In this document: positions 1 to 7,901 of the stretch, piece by piece | How the letters are laid out: every line of letters starts with the position of its first letter | Numbering within the stretch: position 1 is the stretch's first letter | Assembly (NCBI GenBank): GCA_029056365.1 | Contig: JAIDBM010000032.1 | Location: 1-17,674, forward strand | Direction of reading: 5' to 3' | Source: Muribaculaceae bacterium | GTDB taxonomy: Bacteria > Bacteroidota > Bacteroidia > Bacteroidales > Muribaculaceae | DNA: 17,674 bases | Translations under genes and position numbers: made by a program | Notes under the pieces: generated by a model | Seen by the model: only the letters and a program-made list of their open reading frames with translations | Told to the model about the DNA's origin: nothing | The model's database searches: none

Positions 1-1202
1 CTGAAATCGGAGGTGTGGTGGGCGACATAGAATCGCTGCCGTTTCTTGAGGCGGTGCGTCAGCTCCGCTGGGAACTCGGCAGGAGCGCGTTGTGCGTGCA
101 CCTTACATATGTACCATACATTGCGGCGGCCAAGGAAATCAAAACCAAACCCACACAACACTCTGTGAAACAGCTTCAGCAGCTCGGAATTCAGCCCGAT
201 GTGCTGGTTCTCCGCACCGAACATGAAATTCCGGCCGACGTGCGCCGCAAGATCGCACTCTTCTGCAATGTCTCGCCCGATGCCGTGGTGGATTCGAAAG
301 ACGTCGACTCGATTTACAAGGTGCCGCTGACAATGCATTCGCAGCATCTCGATGAAATTGTGCTCCGGCTTATGGAGGTCAGGGCCGAAGGCGAACCGCA
401 TATGGAGCCCTGGCTGAACTTCATCAGCAAGCTCGATGCCGCCACCGAACCGGTCACAATTGGTCTGGTGGGAAAATATGTTGAGTTGCAGGATGCCTAC
501 AAGTCAATTAATGAGGCACTTCTGCATGCCGCCACATATGCCGACCGCAAGCTGCGGCTGGTGTACGTGCACTCCGAGAAGCTCACCGAGGCCGATGTCG
601 ACTCCCAGCTTTCCGGCATGGACGGAGTGATAATCGCTCCCGGGTTCGGTCAGCGTGGCATTGAAGGCAAATTCACAGCGTTGCGATGGTGCCGTGAGCA
701 CGATGTGCCCACATTCGGCATTTGCCTCGGAATGCAGTGCATGGTTATTGAGTTCGCACGCAATGTGCTCGGCTTCAATGGCGCCAACTCCACCGAAATG
801 GACCACAGCACCCCATATCCGGTAATCGACCTTATGGACGAGCAGAAAAGCATATCGAATCTTGGAGGCACAATGCGTCTTGGCGCTTACGACTGCCGTC
901 TGCGTCCGGGTTCACAAGCTGCCGCAGCCTACGGCAGCGAACAGGTGAGCGAACGCCACCGTCACCGTTTCGAGTTCAATTCCGCCTATACTGCCGATTT
1001 CGAACAGGCAGGCATGGAATGTGTGGGCCGAAATCCGGCCACCGGACTGGTTGAAGTGGTTGAGATGCCATCAAAACGGTGGTATATCGGCACCCAGTAT
1101 CATCCGGAGTATTCTTCTACGGTTTTATCGCCGAGCCCTATTTTTAAAAGCTTTATACAAGCAGCTATAAATTATCATAACGAACACAAGTCCGAAAGAT
1201 GA
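1..1202 (+). CDS. pyrG: CTP synthase, C-terminal part (5' truncated by window edge)
   Basis: CTP synthase makes CTP from UTP, ATP and glutamine in the cytoplasm (last step of de novo pyrimidine nucleotide synthesis). The frame is open from base 3 (reads EIGGVVGDIESLPFLEA) and ends with TGA at 1200-1202, so the gene begins before the window; roughly the first quarter of the usual ~535-residue protein is missing. Seen: the end of the synthetase domain, then the class I glutamine amidotransferase domain with the oxyanion-loop region APGFGQRG, the nucleophile elbow FGICLGMQ (Cys codon 723-725), and the His/Glu pair in YHPEYSS (codons 1101-1103 and 1107-1109). All three catalytic residues are present, so it looks functional. 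It overlaps yidC by ATGA, which implies translational coupling. Any GTG near base 15 is internal, not the start. Confidence 0.97.
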   Translation, partial: EIGGVVGDIESLPFLEAVRQLRWELGRSALCVHLTYVPYIAAAKEIKTKPTQHSVKQLQQLGIQPDVLVLRTEHEIPADVRRKIALFCNVSPDAVVDSKDVDSIYKVPLTMHSQHLDEIVLRLMEVRAEGEPHMEPWLNFISKLDAATEPVTIGLVGKYVELQDAYKSINEALLHAATYADRKLRLVYVHSEKLTEADVDSQLSGMDGVIIAPGFGQRGIEGKFTALRWCREHDVPTFGICLGMQCMVIEFARNVLGFNGANSTEMDHSTPYPVIDLMDEQKSISNLGGTMRLGAYDCRLRPGSQAAAAYGSEQVSERHRHRFEFNSAYTADFEQAGMECVGRNPATGLVEVVEMPSKRWYIGTQYHPEYSSTVLSPSPIFKSFIQAAINYHNEHKSER

Positions 1203-3277
1203 ACAAAGACACCTTAACCGGAATGTTGCTCATATTCGCAGTATTGTTCGGCTTCATGTATTGTAACCAGCCGGACCCGAATGCAGCGAAAAACGACACT
1301 CCAAGCGGACAGAACGCCGATACCAAAGTGGCCGATGTCCAGAATGTTACCTTGACCGATACACTCGGTGCGGCCGATTTTCAGGCTCTTGAGAAGGTTG
1401 TACGTGCCTCAGGCTCACCAGTGGAGGGCGAATCAGGCCGTTACCGCTTCGAGCAGGGAGCGCTTTATGCCGAGGCCGACAGCACCGGAGTGAGCGGCTA
1501 TGTGAAAACCGGCGGCGGAAACGTCGACCTGAGCCTTCTCGCCACTCTTTCGTCCGAACTGCTGCCGGAGCAGCGTAATGAGGCCATGCAGCAGGTGCGC
1601 AACAGCATCAGCGCGGCCATGAAATACAAGAGTTTCGCCCGCTATCTTGGTGGCGCCGACTCTACTGTGACTCTTACCAACGGACTCCTGACTGTGAATT
1701 TTGCCTCACGTGGCGGAAAAGTGGGGTCGGTAGTGCTGAATAAATACAAAACCGAGAACGGCGAGCAACCTCACGATGTGGAACTGTTCAACACCAATAC
1801 AGGCGATTACAGTTTTGCAATGCGTACCGCCGACCAGGTGCTCAACACCTCCGAATTCAACTTCATTCCTGTGGTTGAGAGCGACACCACGGTGCTGATG
1901 CGTCTTGACCTCGGCGAAAATGTGTGGTGGGGTCTGCGCTATACTCTTGTTCCCGGACAGTATCTTGTAAGGATGGATGTTGTGCAGCAGGGCATGGGCG
2001 CCGTATTGCCCCAGGGCACGACCCAGATGAGTTTCAGCTGGAACCAGAAGATGGTGCGTAATGAAAAAGGCCGCACTTTTGAAGAACGCAACTCGGCAAT
2101 CTACTATAAGGTAAAAGGCGACAGCCCGGAAGATCTGTCAGCCAACGACGACGACTCGGAGAGCCTCAGTGCCGCTGTTAAGTGGGTGGCCTTCAAAAAC
2201 CAGTTCTTCAGCTCGGTTATCATCCCCAAGGCCACATTCTCATCGGCAGAACTCAATTCGGCGGTGCTGAAGAAAGATGTCGACTTCCTCAAGCAGATGG
2301 ACATGGACGCCACATTGCCTTATGGAGTGCAGGACGGTACGGCGGCATCGTTCGATTTCTTCTTCGGTCCCAACGACTATCCGATGCTCTCCGACCTCGA
2401 CGATGTGCTTGGTGCCGACGAGGACCTCGACCTGAACCGGCTCGTGCCACTCGGCTGGGGTATATTCCGCTGGGTAAACCAGTTGATAATCATTCCGGTG
2501 TTCAGCTTCCTTGGCTCCTTTATCAGCAGCTATGGCATTATAATACTGCTGCTTACCATCTTTATCAAGATAATTCTTTTCCCCTTTACATACAAGAGTT
2601 ACAAGTCGCAGGCCAAAATGCGTGTGCTTGCTCCGGAAATAAAGGAAATCAACGAAAAGTATCCCGGCAACGAAAATGCCATGCAGCGTCAGCAGGCCAC
2701 AATGGCCCTCTACAGCCGCGTAGGCGCCAGCCCGTTCTCAGGCTGTCTGCCAATGCTTCTGCAGATGCCTGTGCTCATAGCCATGTTCAGCTTTTTCCCC
2801 TCGGCTATAGAGCTTCGCGGACAATCGTTCCTCTGGGCCAGCGATCTTTCGGCGCCTGATGTCATCTGCACTCTGCCCTTCAGCATTCCGTTCTATGGCA
2901 ACCATGTGAGCCTGTTCTGTCTGCTTATGACTGTGGTGAACATCATTTACACTAAAATCAACATGGCCAATCAGCCCGGTGGCAACAGCATGCCCGGCAT
3001 GAAGTGGATGATGTATCTGATGCCCGTGATGTTCCTGTTCTTCTTCAACGATTATGCATCAGGACTCAGCTACTATTACTTCCTGTCGCTGCTTATAACA
3101 ATCATCCAGACCTGGGTGGCCCGTAAGTTTATCGATGAGAAGAAAGTTCGAGCCGAGCTTATGGCCAATGCCAAGAAACCCAAAAAGAAATCCGGTTTCA
3201 TGGCCCGTCTCGAAGAAGCGCAGCGCCAGCAGCAGGCCGCTTTGCGTGCCCAGCAGCAGAAAGGCAAACGCAGGTAA
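1199..3277 (+). CDS. yidC: Membrane protein insertase YidC/Oxa1 family
   Basis: YidC inserts and folds inner-membrane proteins, alone or with SecYEG; ATP synthase subunit c is a classic substrate in E. coli. The 692-residue protein has the Gram-negative layout: an N-terminal membrane anchor (about residues 7-22), a large periplasmic P1 beta domain (about 25-420), then the conserved five-helix core from about 425 on (GWGIFRWVNQL onward), with SPFSGCLPMLLQMPV in the middle. A very basic tail with KKPKKKSGF and QQQKGKRR ends it, as expected for ribosome contact. At the position of the hydrophilic-groove arginine of E. coli YidC there is a lysine (K457, in IFIKIILFP); the positive charge is kept. 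The start ATG overlaps the pyrG stop. A long hairpin follows 23 bp after the stop. Confidence 0.96.
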   Translation: MNKDTLTGMLLIFAVLFGFMYCNQPDPNAAKNDTPSGQNADTKVADVQNVTLTDTLGAADFQALEKVVRASGSPVEGESGRYRFEQGALYAEADSTGVSGYVKTGGGNVDLSLLATLSSELLPEQRNEAMQQVRNSISAAMKYKSFARYLGGADSTVTLTNGLLTVNFASRGGKVGSVVLNKYKTENGEQPHDVELFNTNTGDYSFAMRTADQVLNTSEFNFIPVVESDTTVLMRLDLGENVWWGLRYTLVPGQYLVRMDVVQQGMGAVLPQGTTQMSFSWNQKMVRNEKGRTFEERNSAIYYKVKGDSPEDLSANDDDSESLSAAVKWVAFKNQFFSSVIIPKATFSSAELNSAVLKKDVDFLKQMDMDATLPYGVQDGTAASFDFFFGPNDYPMLSDLDDVLGADEDLDLNRLVPLGWGIFRWVNQLIIIPVFSFLGSFISSYGIIILLLTIFIKIILFPFTYKSYKSQAKMRVLAPEIKEINEKYPGNENAMQRQQATMALYSRVGASPFSGCLPMLLQMPVLIAMFSFFPSAIELRGQSFLWASDLSAPDVICTLPFSIPFYGNHVSLFCLLMTVVNIIYTKINMANQPGGNSMPGMKWMMYLMPVMFLFFFNDYASGLSYYYFLSLLITIIQTWVARKFIDEKKVRAELMANAKKPKKKSGFMARLEEAQRQQQAALRAQQQKGKRR

Positions 3278-3300
3278 ATCGTAAGAGCCAGTCTTACATA

Positions 3301-3352
3301 ACATACAAAGAGAGGTTGAGTCCGCACTGCGACACAACCTCTCTTTGTATGT
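3301..3352 (+). terminator. Hairpin terminator of pyrG-yidC
   Basis: A perfect 18-bp inverted repeat (left arm 3301-3318, right arm 3335-3352) with a 16-base loop lies 23 bp after the yidC stop. The loop holds a further CGC/GCG pairing. There is no long T run, only a T-rich downstream stretch, so it may end transcription, protect the 3' end, or both. Its arms are symmetric, so the minus strand would fold equally well. Confidence 0.75.
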
Positions 3353-3365
3353 ATATCCCCCCGGA

Positions 3366-3387
3366 GTGGAGGCATCCTTGCCTCCAC
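3366..3387. repeat. Short GC-rich palindrome
   Basis: A perfect 8-bp stem GTGGAGGC / GCCTCCAC closes a 6-base loop ATCCTT. It sits 13 bp after the yidC terminator in otherwise AT-rich DNA and looks like a small dispersed palindromic unit. Only one copy is present in this window, so its repeat nature is inferred. Confidence 0.4.
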
Positions 3388-3617
3388 ATAATAAGTATTA
3401 GTAGAGTTTTGTCGTGCCGATGTAAGTACGCTGATATGTTTAATGTCTAACTCGACACCATTGATTGATCTATTACTCTGTTGAGGAGCCGTATGAAGGT
3501 AGGTTTGTATAGGATAATAGAAACCATGTCTGGTATGTATATAGATGGCATTATGATGTATTAAAACGAATAATAATGACAAAATTTATACGATTAACAT
3601 AAATTAACGCCATTATG

Positions 3618-3648
3618 TTTGATTTTGCCTGTTTGATTTGTATATTTG
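3618..3648 (+). promoter_or_regulatory. Bacteroidetes-type promoter for the protease gene
   Basis: TTTG at 3618-3621 (-33 box) and TATATTTG at 3641-3648 (-7 box, consensus TAnnTTTG) are separated by 19 bp, the usual spacing for the main sigma factor of this phylum. It would give a 5' leader of about 120 bases before the ATG at 3773. Known: the consensus; inferred: activity here. Confidence 0.65.
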
Positions 3649-3772
3649 CAAAAAGGTAATTTAGCGAATTAAAAGTAAATAAAACGGGAAAGCGTATTCT
3701 AATACTATATCTCGATAAGTATCAGGAAGTAGTCCAAATCATAGGGTGTATAATCTATAAATATAAACAATC

Positions 3773-5929
3773 ATGAAAAACTATTTTATTAAATTTTTTG
3801 TTGCTATGGGAACGATTCTTATCGCGACCATATGCTCCATTCATGCAATTGCAGAGGAAGTGTCTGTGGAGAAAGCGTTTGAAATGGTTGCTGCGGAGAT
3901 TCCTGAAAAGGATGTGAATGTATACTTGTGCAAAAACTATGAAGACAAAGAACTGTATTGGCAGTTTTTCGTTGATGCAGACCCCATGGCAAACTGGGGA
4001 CATAAATGCTATATCGCTAAGGTTCTAAAAAATCAGACAAATATTTCTGATGGCTTAGTTTCTCTGCAAGAACATAACTTTTTCCCTGATATAGAATTAG
4101 AGGAATATAAGGTGAACATTGGTGCGACCTCCACTAATGGTATCATTACTGATTGTGTAGAGATTAAGGCTTTGCCAGAAGGATATAACTTCAATGCTGG
4201 TCGTCCTGGAAAGAATTATGCAATTATCATTAGTGGTGGGGTAAATAAGAGGATTAACTACTCTCGATATTGGAACGACTGTTCTTTAATCTATAGAATA
4301 CTCACAAAGCGATATCGTATTGAAAAAGACAATATATATGTAGCTATTTCTGATGGTACTAATCAGGATTTGGATATCAATCTAACGACATCTTCCCTAT
4401 ATCCGCATTTTGCATCGTCTTCATTAGATTTGGATTTCGATGGAGAGGATGATACTCGATTTGCAGCGACAAACAAGGAAATTGCTATGATTTTTGAGGA
4501 GTTAACAGAACGGCTTACGGCAGATGACCATCTGTTTATATATGTTATAGATCACGGTAAACGTGGACTTAATATTAAAACGAATCAGACTGAATCGTGT
4601 ATTTGTTTATGGAATGAGGAGGAGCTTTATGCTTCTGATTTAAGGGATATGTTGTTGCCCTTTAGAAATAAAGGAGTCGCAATAAGTGCGGTGTTTGGTC
4701 AGTGTTATTCTGGTGGTTTTGTGAAACCTCTAAGTAATATAGGATGTGTAGTCGCGGCAGCCTGCGGTGAAGAAGAATTTTCATACGGATGTTCCAATGG
4801 ACAATATGATGAATTCGTTTTAGCTTGGTCTACAGCTATGTGTGGAATGGATGTTTTCGGGAATAAGGTATCTTCCGATTTTGATGGAAATAATATTGTG
4901 TCAATGGAGGAGGCATTTTGGTATGCATTGGCAAATGACAAGGCAAGTGAAAAACCCAAATATAGTTCTGACCCCATGAGGGTTGGAAAGTATCTGGCCT
5001 TTAACTATATTCCACCTTTAATTGATATGAAGTTACGTGATAGTGATTCGGATAATCTTATATTATCGAACAATATAATTAGATGTTCGTGGGATAGTCC
5101 AGATATTTGGTTGAGAAATAGTGATGATGGAATTGAGGTCCATCAGCCTGTGAATTTATTGAATTCAGATAAGGCCTATATCAATGTAAGAGTTTTTAAT
5201 GTTGGAAGGACTCTGAATGAAGGGAACTATCGCCTTGATGTAAAGTGGGCGTTGGCTGGATTCGAAGCGCAAAAGAGATACTTTGATGAAGATATTGATG
5301 TCAATAATTATCCGCGAGGTGGTAATATAGGAAGTATTGAAATTCCTGTGGTGGAGCCATTCAATAGTGAGGTGGTTTGTATTGAGTGGAGTATTCCAGA
5401 TGAATTGAAATTTGCATTTCAGAATGAGGATGTGAAAATAGATGATTTTCTCTTTTATGCAGAAATCGTACAGACTGATTTGCCAGATGCTCCATCTTCA
5501 GAGACTACCGATGTTTATGCTGAAGTAATGAAGAATCATCGTGCAGCAATGAAAAATGTTGTTTTTGTTGATGACTCGGAATTGACATCGCAATTGCTTA
5601 TGGGAAATCCTGGGAATGCAACAGTATATTATGCAATAAACTTATTGTCAGACGGAAATAGTGTTTCGGATTTTTTGAATGAATATAACTTCTCTATCCA
5701 AATGCCTCAGTCTTTTTATGACAAGTGGAGGGGTGCTGGTGGTACTACAAGTTGCAAAACGAGCTTCGTAAAGAAAGGTTATATGAATTTCATGTTTAAT
5801 TCTGGCAGCGATTATATTTCAGGGATACCCGTAAAGGGGGGGAGATTCAGAACTTCTCCAGATTTCTTTAACCAAAAAGCTCAATGCTGTTCCTCGATAT
5901 GTGGATATTGTCTTAAGAACAGGATTTAG
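3773..5929 (+). CDS. Secreted clan CD (caspase/legumain-like) cysteine protease, frameshifted near its 3' end
   Basis: A predicted exported cysteine protease. Seen in order: signal peptide (about 1-27); a ~110-residue N-terminal region that could be a prodomain; a catalytic core of about 145-412 starting with the beta strand YAIIISGG; the catalytic His261 in IYVIDHG and Cys311 in VFGQCYSGG, the two hallmark motifs of clan CD; acidic Ca-site-like segments LDLDFDGEDD (219-228) and DFDGNNIVSMEE (369-380, with D, D, N, S and E at EF-hand positions 1, 3, 5, 9 and 12); then a beta-rich region from about 420 (SPDIWLRNSDDG, INVRVFNVG) like CARDB-type domains. After the G run at 5836-5842 the reading becomes implausible, with five Cys in the last 30 residues, and it stops at 5929. 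Removing one G continues into the next ORF. Base composition is clearly more AT-rich than in flanking housekeeping genes, suggesting acquired DNA. Substrate unknown. Peptidase C13 versus C14 family cannot be settled by eye. Confidence 0.8.
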   Translation: MKNYFIKFFVAMGTILIATICSIHAIAEEVSVEKAFEMVAAEIPEKDVNVYLCKNYEDKELYWQFFVDADPMANWGHKCYIAKVLKNQTNISDGLVSLQEHNFFPDIELEEYKVNIGATSTNGIITDCVEIKALPEGYNFNAGRPGKNYAIIISGGVNKRINYSRYWNDCSLIYRILTKRYRIEKDNIYVAISDGTNQDLDINLTTSSLYPHFASSSLDLDFDGEDDTRFAATNKEIAMIFEELTERLTADDHLFIYVIDHGKRGLNIKTNQTESCICLWNEEELYASDLRDMLLPFRNKGVAISAVFGQCYSGGFVKPLSNIGCVVAAACGEEEFSYGCSNGQYDEFVLAWSTAMCGMDVFGNKVSSDFDGNNIVSMEEAFWYALANDKASEKPKYSSDPMRVGKYLAFNYIPPLIDMKLRDSDSDNLILSNNIIRCSWDSPDIWLRNSDDGIEVHQPVNLLNSDKAYINVRVFNVGRTLNEGNYRLDVKWALAGFEAQKRYFDEDIDVNNYPRGGNIGSIEIPVVEPFNSEVVCIEWSIPDELKFAFQNEDVKIDDFLFYAEIVQTDLPDAPSSETTDVYAEVMKNHRAAMKNVVFVDDSELTSQLLMGNPGNATVYYAINLLSDGNSVSDFLNEYNFSIQMPQSFYDKWRGAGGTTSCKTSFVKKGYMNFMFNSGSDYISGIPVKGGRFRTSPDFFNQKAQCCSSICGYCLKNRI
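5836..5842 (+). repeat. G7 homopolymer at the frame break
   Basis: Seven consecutive G after GTAAA. Read with seven, the protease frame goes into a short nonsense tail; read with six it becomes VKGGDSELLQISL and continues in frame to the stop at 6282-6284. The tract could be a slippage-prone (phase-variable) site, a fixed inactivating insertion, or a sequencing error. Confidence 0.75.
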
Positions 5930-6284
5930 TCAGGATGTAAATCTAAAACCGATTTGCGGTGGACTTCGTGTGTATGTATCTAAAGACAATAATCGGTCGG
6001 CAAGCCAAATCGAATCTGTACAATCAGGCTATAATATTATAAATAAAGATGATATGCTTGAAGATGGATGCGTGGTGGTTAAATTAGATAAAAATGTTGA
6101 AGAACCTGTAGGTGTAGTTATCACAGACATACTTACAGGAGATGGAGTAGCAAATGGAGTTGTAGAATTAGGAACTGATTGTGCTTCGATTAGTTACGCA
6201 GGTATCGCTTCTGGTTTATATTCTGTAGATATTCGCGTTTCTGACAATGTTGTGGATAGCGCTAAGATTCAAATTAATAAGTAG
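5901..6284 (+). pseudogene. Out-of-frame C-terminal part of the protease (beta domain and sorting-type tail)
   Basis: This 127-aa ORF has no leader or signal peptide of its own and overlaps the protease ORF. The same frame is open back to just after a TAA at 5832, so plausible protein sequence (DSELLQISLTKKLNAV) runs from the G tract into it. With one G deleted the joined gene is 2511 bases, 836 residues plus stop. The end (GIASGLYSVDIRV...SAKIQINK) resembles the C-terminal sorting domains of type IX secretion cargo in Bacteroidetes: a short beta fold ending in a basic strand. Loss of this part from the 718-aa product would be expected to stop sorting or surface attachment. The internal ATG at 5901 is probably not a real start. 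The domain assignment is by pattern only. Confidence 0.7.
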
Positions 6285-6311
6285 ATAAGTCAACCAATAA
6301 ATAACTATGCG

Positions 6312-7166
6312 ATGAAAACGATTATTACTATAGCTGCAGTGTTTGCGGCATTGGCGGCGCAGGCTCAGACGCTGTATGTGCTCGGGTGCGGCGATGGATT
6401 GAGCTACCATGAAGAAGAAGCTCTTGAAGTGGAACTTGTAGATGGAAAATACACTTTCGATGTGAAGAATCTGAGCGACCTGTATGTGTCGTTCAGCCGT
6501 TGGAACGAAGAAAGCGAAACTCCTTTTAGAACTGAATCCTATGTGTTTCAGTTCGACTATACCCGACTTGGCGAAAGTGTCGCGCCCATACGACGTTCTT
6601 ATACCGACACTGATATATTCACCAGGTTACCGTTCGAGGGCGACTATCACGTTGAGATAGGATCGAAACTTAGCGATGCGACTTTTTACGCCCGCATGCC
6701 GGAGTGTGTCTATAGCAACGACCTGTACTATGTGGGTCCGGGCAGCGATGGCAGCGGCAACGTGGCCCGGCAGCTGCGCAGGGTGTCGGAAGCCGAATTT
6801 CAACTTGATTGTAACGGAGAAAACCGTATATTGGCCAAGTCGTTGTTCTGTATAGCGGGAAGTGGCTGGCAGGATGGCTATGGCTGTGGTGTGGTTGACG
6901 GTTCTGACTGTGTGAAGCTGTGGCAGTTTGGAAAGTATACCATGCTTGAGAACGACTTCGAGGGAACGATAAATGTGAAGTTGAACCGTGGATTGCTTCA
7001 GCCTGCGGAAGTGACTATGACAAGTACTGCGGGTATAGGTAATATTGAGTCCGATTCAAACGCAGCGGTGAAATATTACAATCTGCAGGGAATCGAGATA
7101 CAGTCGCCCTGCAATGGGATTTTTGTAGAACGGAGTGCTAACGGTAGCCGTCTGGTGAAAAAATAA
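6312..7166 (+). CDS. Secreted protein of unknown function with C-terminal sorting-type tail (paralog A)
   Basis: A 284-residue protein with a clear signal peptide (MKTIITIAAVFAALAAQAQ, cleavage near residue 19). The mature part is acidic and beta-rich, with no catalytic motif that I recognise. The last ~45 residues (YYNLQGIEIQSP, then GIFVERSANGSRLVKK) are the typical C-terminal tail of exported Bacteroidales proteins, resembling type IX secretion sorting domains. It shares a line of motifs with the next gene: TLYV at the mature N-terminus, a GKYTFDVKNL-type segment, PIRRSY, YHVEI..KLS, YVG, SEAEFQLDC and GKYTML. It starts 27 bp after the protease remnant's stop, probably in the same transcript. 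Composition is nearer to the chromosome than to the AT-rich protease gene. It could be a partner, inhibitor or substrate of the protease, or unrelated. Confidence 0.75.
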   Translation: MKTIITIAAVFAALAAQAQTLYVLGCGDGLSYHEEEALEVELVDGKYTFDVKNLSDLYVSFSRWNEESETPFRTESYVFQFDYTRLGESVAPIRRSYTDTDIFTRLPFEGDYHVEIGSKLSDATFYARMPECVYSNDLYYVGPGSDGSGNVARQLRRVSEAEFQLDCNGENRILAKSLFCIAGSGWQDGYGCGVVDGSDCVKLWQFGKYTMLENDFEGTINVKLNRGLLQPAEVTMTSTAGIGNIESDSNAAVKYYNLQGIEIQSPCNGIFVERSANGSRLVKK

Positions 7167-7173
7167 CCTTACT

Positions 7174-7887
7174 ATGAAAAAGATATTTAGTATTGTATTA
7201 TTTATCGCGCTGGGTTGTGCGATGAATGCCCGTACGCTGTATGTGGAGTATGAAACCACCGACGGTGCTAAGAATAATGTGGAACTGACTGACTGTGACG
7301 GCAAGTTCGTGCTCGATCTCGACAACTTGAAGAAGATTGAGTTCAGTCTGTCGGATAACCCCGACATGTACGATGAACAGCTGTATTTCAATCTTGATTC
7401 ATCAAAAATCGGACGGAAGGTGTCGCCAAGGCGCCGAAGCTATTTAGAGAATCTCGCTTCTACGAATCTGCCTGTTTACGGCTGCTATCATATAGAGATT
7501 GCATCCGACCTGTCATATGGCATATTTATGACCCGTATGAGCGATGAGCTGTTCGATGGCATTCCATGTTATGTGGGTGCGACGGTCGGAGAAAAGCTGG
7601 AGCTTGTGCGTGAGTTCAGTCGTATATCAGATACTGAATTCGAGCTATCCTGTAGTGGCGACGAGGCTATTCCGGCCTTTAGGGAGTTTAGAATTCGTAT
7701 CTTCGAACAGGGCGAAGGGAATATTGGCTATTACGAATATGGAACCGCTCGCATCACCTCGGCGACAGACGAGTCGTATTGGGAAAATGGCAAGAAGACC
7801 ATGCTTGATGAGCCGTTCAGCGGTGTGATACGTCTGACACGCATAGCCGGCAGTCCGGACGTGGTCCGGGTTGTTATGCAGCCATAA
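7174..7887 (+). CDS. Secreted protein of unknown function (paralog B, no C-terminal tail)
   Basis: A 237-residue protein with a signal peptide (MKKIFSIVLFIALGCAMNA); the Cys at 14 does not sit in a proper lipobox, so signal peptidase I cleavage is more likely. It is homologous to the preceding gene over nearly its whole length: RTLYV, GKFVLDLDNL, SPRRRSY, YHIEIASDLS, TRM, CYVG, SRISDTEFELSC and GKKTMLDEPFSG align in order. It lacks the ~45-residue sorting-type tail of its neighbour and ends at the shared core, so it would stay periplasmic or be released, whereas the neighbour may be surface sorted (inference). Only 7 bp separate the two genes, consistent with tandem duplication inside an operon. 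Function unknown. Confidence 0.73.
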   Translation: MKKIFSIVLFIALGCAMNARTLYVEYETTDGAKNNVELTDCDGKFVLDLDNLKKIEFSLSDNPDMYDEQLYFNLDSSKIGRKVSPRRRSYLENLASTNLPVYGCYHIEIASDLSYGIFMTRMSDELFDGIPCYVGATVGEKLELVREFSRISDTEFELSCSGDEAIPAFREFRIRIFEQGEGNIGYYEYGTARITSATDESYWENGKKTMLDEPFSGVIRLTRIAGSPDVVRVVMQP

Positions 7888-7890
7888 CGA
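7871..7890. terminator. Possible hairpin between convergent genes
   Basis: GTTATG CAGC CATAAC (7873-7888), extendable by two pairs, spans the stop codon of the upstream gene in the 14-bp gap to the convergent minus-strand gene. It has no T run on either side, so a terminator role is a weak guess. Confidence 0.2.
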
Positions 7891-7901
7891 CAGCAGCGGG
7901 T

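Larger units (their letters stand above)
3278..3772. other. Intergenic region between yidC and the protease gene
   Basis: About 495 bp without a supported gene. It holds the yidC hairpin (3301-3352), the short GC-rich palindrome (3366-3387) and the promoter at 3618-3648. The part from about 3390 onward is strongly AT-rich, in contrast to pyrG-yidC. ORFs here on the minus strand have no recognisable content. I see no RNA gene or mobile-element end. Confidence 0.7.

Noticed and set aside
3059..3582. Minus-strand ORFs across the yidC 3' end and spacer
   Set aside because: They run through the terminator hairpin and the end of yidC, have no family motif and no promoter.
5831..5850. Programmed -1 ribosomal frameshift at the G7 run
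   Set aside because: The downstream frame needs a +1 shift; the -1 frame soon hits a stop. No stimulatory structure is apparent.
7174..7230. Lipoprotein signal in paralog B (Cys14)
   Set aside because: Residues before the Cys are A-L-G, not a proper lipobox, and a signal peptidase I site fits better a few residues on.
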